Source of the DNA: Macrostomum hystrix
Taxonomy: Eukaryota > Platyhelminthes > Macrostomidae
DNA length: 64,000 nucleotides
NCBI GenBank assembly: GCA_950097015.1
Contig: CATNEN010000001.1
Coordinates: 11,120,001 to 11,184,000 of the forward strand
Direction: 5' to 3'
The translations under genes and the position numbers were made by a program. The notes beneath the pieces were generated by a model that was given only the letters and a program-made list of their open reading frames with translations, was not told where the DNA came from and made no database searches. This document shows, piece by piece, positions 60,301 through 64,000 of this stretch. Numbering within the stretch: the stretch's first letter is position 1; each line of letters starts with the position of its first letter.

Positions 60301-60336
60301 GCCGTTGGAGTAGGCAGATAGCTGATAGCCGTTCAT
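54312..60336 (-). CDS. FBXL20: F-box/LRR protein of the FBXL2/FBXL20 type, complete
   Basis: Seen: four exons, 59771-60336, 58685-59060, 56224-56418 and 54312-54554, phases 2, 0 and 0, totalling 1,380 bases (459 residues; human FBXL20 is 436). A Ser/Gly/Asn-rich leader is followed by the F-box at about residues 49-90 (INDRLPKEMILRIFSHLDIV, CKFWHQLAFDGSIW). Cysteine-containing leucine-rich repeats follow (LRGCQNLNDSAM, LSDCRKLTNEAC, LEDCVQVTDITL, LSYCELLTDDGIR). The C-terminus KVHAYFAPVTPP is nearly identical to vertebrate FBXL2/20 and ends in CSVL. Known: the F-box binds SKP1 in SCF ubiquitin ligases and the repeats select substrate. Human FBXL2 ends in a CaaX box that is geranylgeranylated for membrane targeting; the terminal Leu here predicts the same lipid. 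Introns 2 and 3 are almost wholly minisatellite, and intron 1 holds a SINE and a dispersed repeat. Confidence 0.95.
54590..56165. repeat. 23-bp minisatellite, about 65 copies
   Basis: Unit TTCTCCCCTCACTGCATCC plus TCAG. It fills FBXL20 intron 3 from about 36 bases off the acceptor to about 60 bases off the donor, where degenerate copies trail out. Confidence 0.96.
56560..58672. repeat. 26-bp minisatellite, about 81 copies
   Basis: Unit GGATTATCGATTGACATATA plus CCAAAT, with a GATTTATACCTAAT variant. Each copy carries an ATCGAT palindrome. It fills FBXL20 intron 2 and ends about 14 bases from the donor at 58684. Confidence 0.97.
59135..59410 (+). mobile_element. SINE-B copy
   Basis: A second tRNA-derived family. 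The head GATTAGAGCGTCGGACTCGC and the B-box GTGGTTCGATTCCC are followed by CAAGACACTTAACTATGC, CCAGCTGTTATATGGATACC and GTCCATGGACTGAACAGCC. The CAAGACACTTAAC and CCAGCTGTTA..GGTACCAGC segments recall central domains found in tRNA SINEs of many animals. It lies in FBXL20 intron 1. Confidence 0.82.
59425..59690 (+). repeat. Dispersed repeat R3 copy
   Basis: Starts GGGGTGACTGGTGGCAAAAA (compare TCGGGGTGTCTGGTGGCAAA at 10137) and includes CTTGTCACCAGTATCTTCG and ATCTCGACGATGCTGACATC. It follows directly on the SINE-B copy in FBXL20 intron 1. Confidence 0.78.
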
Positions 60337-60357
60337 GACGAAATTATCACTGGAAAA

Positions 60358-60640
60358 GTCAATGGAATGTAGCCTAGTGGTTAGAGCGTCAGACTAGCGA
60401 CTTGAAGGTCAGGGGTTCGATTCCAGACTGCATTAGAACAATGTGTCCAATGCAAGACACTTAACTATGCCATGCTTCAGTTCATCCAGCTGTTATATTA
60501 GGTACCAGCGTTAGCTGGGGCATTCTAGGGTGGGTGTGGCATCCCCCAGTCCATGGACTGAACAGCCTTCAGGTGTGCTGTGCCCTGTGGCCTGGTAGCT
60601 GTGGCTGCACATCTGACCCTGATGGGGCAAATAATTAAGT
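60358..60640 (+). mobile_element. SINE-B copy just upstream of FBXL20
   Basis: Head ATGTAGCCTAGTGGTTAGAG and B-box GGGGTTCGATTCC, then the same body as the copy at 59135. It starts about 22 bases beyond the FBXL20 ATG, in the opposite direction, so it probably lies in the leader or promoter of that gene. Confidence 0.85.
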
Positions 60641-63237
60641 ATTTTTCATACACATTGCCAGAAAGAGACATGTTTATTTTAAACTATGGCTTGGATTTAG
60701 ATCAAGCTTTTATTATTGTAAACATTTTTTTCTATTTCTTCATTAATATAAAGGGACAACATTTAAATAGACTGTATGGCCTATGATTTTAAGGCATTTC
60801 CCTAAATACAAACTTAAAGAGCTATAATTCACAGGACCATAAAAGGATCTGAAATGAAAGTTAGATAATGAAAGATTTTTGTATTATTGAAAGCTACTCA
60901 TCAAGGCATATTATGAATGCAAATATTTTAGGACATGAAAAATAAAATTTTTTTTAAACCATTTGTGTTTAAAATATAATGTGGGGGTGTAAGGTGTTAA
61001 CATATAGCACTTTCCAGTTAAATGCACCAATTCCCTAAAAAAAAGTTGTAGCCGCAGAGAAAAGTTTTCATTTAGGATATAACTATAAGTTCATGAATCA
61101 AAAAATTACATGGTCTCTACATACAATCTCAACATTTTTTCTTCAAGCTGAACAAATATCAAGGTGCAAATAATGGGCAATGTGCTAATAATATAAGAAA
61201 GCTAGCTTATACAACAATCTCTAAGCACAACATATTTTGTATTGCTGACATAATGGTAATCTAAAGAAAAACTAGGTAAGTTGCAAAATAGAATGCGCAA
61301 CACTTAGATTCAAGAAAAAGGTTCTAAAAAGATAGATAGCTACTAAAGAAGGAGTTTATCAATTATCTTTACCCAATTTTAACAAATATTGAAAACATGT
61401 CAACTCACACTTTTGAATTGAAAAGGATTGAGAAGGGTATGTTTTAGCCTAGTATTATCCAATTGTGTTAGACTATTTATGCTGAGTTGATATCACTACT
61501 GGCTGCACATGAGTGTTTTTTGAGCAGATTAAGGAAAATGATGCATGCTTTAGAAAAATCTTAACAATGCACCAGACACTGTGTGAAGATTTTCTAACTT
61601 TTCCTATACAAGTCTCTCTATTTAAGAATGGAGATAAGCATTGTTCTATATCAAAGAACAATACTAGCCAAATATTCGTGTGTGTGACACACTAGTACTA
61701 TACCAACCTAGCTATATTGTTAATTATTTTGATTAATATGCCTATAATATCAATATTGTATACTAACAAATAACAATCTAAACCATGTGATTATTAGATT
61801 ATACACTGTAAAGTAATGAGTTATAATTATAAATATAATAAATTATGATTAATACATAGTAATTATTTGCAATTTATTGTTTATTAATTACTTTGAATTA
61901 ACTTCTTAGTAAGATTGAACTTTGATGTCTACTGATTCTCTTATTATATATATGACTACAGTAAGCATCATATGGATTTAGCATGTATGTCAAAAAATGC
62001 AAAATATTAAGTTTACAAAAATGTAATACCAAAAATGCATCAAGGTAAAAAAGATTGACATGGTAGCACATTAATTAAAAAACCTTGAAGACCCAACTAT
62101 AAATAAGTTATGATATATTTCACTTTATTTATTTTTTAGCCTATCTTGTGACAAGATATAGGAGGATACAAAAGTTAAACAGTTAAGTTAGTTAATTAAG
62201 TATGTTAACACCCTTCTTAGTTAGGCCTCTATGCTGTTTGTGTAAATTGTTAGGTCATTGGGATACAAAAAACACAATTGAAGGCTAGTAGCCAATGGTT
62301 CACACATCACAACAATGAACAATGTGGTTTTGCAGATAATTGCAGCCTGTAGGCTTCCCATCCATCAGTTATAATAAAAGTGCCTTAAGTCAGATTCAAG
62401 AAGGGTGCTACTAAGTGCTCTGGGCCCTCCAGCCATGGCACAATTGACAAGTTAGCTGAAAAAAAGAATGAAAATAAATAATTTAATGCAGTAAACATTT
62501 ACAAGATTAATATTTACAAAAACCACACAATATGGACTATACTTAACAATTATTTTTTTTACTAATATTGTAAGCTGTATTTAAATATTGACATAATCAA
62601 AATATCATTTTAATTTTTATGACTGATGCTACAAATTGAGATATAAAATTGGTAAGACTGCCACTTTTTAGAAAAACCTCAAAATTTCTATTGCTTCTTT
62701 TACAAAAACAACAAATGTTTATAAGTACGGGATACCTTTGTTTTGATCATGATAAGGATAATGAATAAATGTATGATATTTGCGCTGCTATAAGTATATT
62801 ATTACTTTGTTGTAATTTGATATAATTATGTTTTTACACTTTTTGTTTAATAAATTAATTATCGTGGAGGAACGGGTAGTTCAAAAAACGCATTTATGGT
62901 ATTTTTCAATGAAAAGTTAATTTTATAACAAAGCCCACAAATAAATATGTGTTTCTTATTTTCTGATTAGCTAGATAAAACTGTAAAATATAATTTTTTT
63001 TAACTTTTAGGCATTAACAAAAGTGCGCAGTTACTATCGTTTTGTTCTCTGTAACGCTTTCTTTGAAACTGCTGGTTAAACGTCACTAAATATTCAGCTT
63101 TCACTAAATTGGCAAACCAATTTAAGAGTTTAAGAGTAAAGAGTCTACTTAAAGAGTTTTACTGCATACGTACGTAGCATCTTTTGTACAATACTGCTAG
63201 TTTAAAATTTGCTGGATTGTTAAGCGGCTAATATATT
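60641..63237. other. AT-rich intergenic DNA between FBXL20 and the SGTA-like gene
   Basis: Much more AT-rich than the rest of the window, without minisatellites or SINEs. Short reading frames look random. It must hold the SGTA-like promoter and leader. Confidence 0.6.
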
Positions 63238-63352
63238 ATGAATTCAGACAAGAAAAAAACACTTGTTGCAAGCATTGTTGCTTTTCTTGAAAATGAGATA
63301 AAAGAGAATGCTGAAAAGCCAGATGCTGTTGATTTTGTTGAGGGCCTTGAAG
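63238..63352 (+). CDS. SGTA: Probable SGTA-like co-chaperone, first coding exon
   Basis: Seen: an ATG followed by 38 codons and a clean donor GAAG|GTATGT. The peptide starts MNSDKKKTLVASIVAFLENE and ends DAVDFVEGLE. Known: small glutamine-rich TPR proteins (SGTA) begin with a short KK-x-L-xx-xI-xxFL helix that forms the N-terminal dimerisation domain binding the BAG6/GET pathway; length, position of the lysines and the FL pair fit. The TPR repeats that would prove it lie beyond 64000. Codon third positions are AT-rich, unlike the other genes in this window. The gene is divergent from FBXL20 across about 2.9 kb. Confidence 0.55.
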
Positions 63353-64000
63353 GTATGTATTCTTTCTATGTTAATGGCATATGCAAGACATGACCCTGTA
63401 TAGGACCATAGGTTAGGTTATGCTAATATTTGGGGGAAAACTGAGTAAATTTGGCCTGGTATTTATATATTTCAGTAGACTCTGCTTAACTTTATATTAG
63501 CATACTTTTTATCATATATGATTTTTGATTACTTAAGTTATGGTGTGTCATGATGTCATGAAGTCATGATGTGTCATGTGTGTACTCAGGCATGCCTATT
63601 GAATCTTTTGTTATAGGCCTATAAAAATGAAAAAGTGGGCAATAGTTATTTAACATATTCTTTTGGTAAGCAACAATAAGGAAGTAAAATATTTTTGTAA
63701 GTTTTAAGTGTGGTGTATAGTCATGGCAGTAATGCATTTTTTTCTAAATATGCCCTTATGTTGCTAAGGAAGCAAAAGTTGGCTACACTGCAACTATTTC
63801 CCAAGCCTCTAATCTCTAATCTCTACCAGTTCTTTGCCAAATATAATCTGTGCCAAATTACATTACTGGCAATGTAATTTTCCAGTAACTCTGTTAATTC
63901 TTTATATTCTCAGATTGTCAAATAGCATTGTCTTATGCACTTTATAGTTCAATTTTTTTACTCTGTTGAAAATTTCAGCTATAAATTGTTATTTTAAATT
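63353..64000 (+). other. Start of intron 1 of the SGTA-like gene
   Basis: AT-rich sequence after the GTATGT donor; no second exon was found before the window ends. Confidence 0.5.

Overview
This window is eukaryotic, almost certainly invertebrate animal, nuclear DNA. Genes are split by introns with GT-AG sites, the protein families are animal ones, and two tRNA-derived SINE families are scattered through introns and flanks. Dense tetranucleotide arrays and minisatellites fit a repeat-rich genome such as a free-living flatworm (Macrostomum-like), but that placement is a guess. By my count about 46% of the window is tandem repeat. Most long open reading frames in it are repeat artefacts, including one of 2,758 codons.

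Six genes can be supported. Five lie on the minus strand. From left to right they are: the 5' half of a perforin-2/MPEG1-like MACPF gene (3527-6002, the rest off the left edge); a BTB-BACK gene with a cysteine-rich tail (6915-9355); a large F-BAR/RhoGAP gene (12770-44915 or further, nine exons found); a complete NUDCD1 homologue (46770-49413); and a complete FBXL2/FBXL20 homologue (54312-60336). On the plus strand the first coding exon of a probable SGTA-like co-chaperone starts at 63238. Exons were joined by hand. At every junction but one the splice phases agree, and joined proteins align with family members across the junctions.

Layout: 1-3.2 kb is a 17-bp minisatellite inside an MPEG1 intron. 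3.5-9.4 kb holds the MPEG1 and BTB genes. 9.4-12.8 kb is AT-rich intergenic DNA with a fold-back dispersed repeat. 12.8-24.6 kb holds eight RhoGAP exons. 24.6-44.8 kb is one RhoGAP intron, about three quarters tandem arrays, with an 8.3-kb 24-bp array at 35.1-43.3 kb. 44.8-49.4 kb has the upstream RhoGAP exon and NUDCD1. 49.4-54.1 kb is intergenic with a 2.75-kb 32-bp array. 54.3-60.3 kb is FBXL20, with two introns filled by their own minisatellites. From about 60.64 kb the DNA becomes AT-rich and lacks arrays and SINEs.

The genes are not functionally linked in any obvious way: innate immunity (MPEG1), possible ubiquitin-ligase adaptors (BTB-BACK, FBXL20), Rho GTPase and membrane-curvature control (F-BAR/RhoGAP), and chaperone-related proteins (NUDCD1, SGTA). 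The main novelty is architectural. Minisatellites, mostly private to one intron, lie close to splice donors; one minisatellite core is shared by loci 40 kb apart; and complementary tetranucleotide arrays flank a pair of exons.
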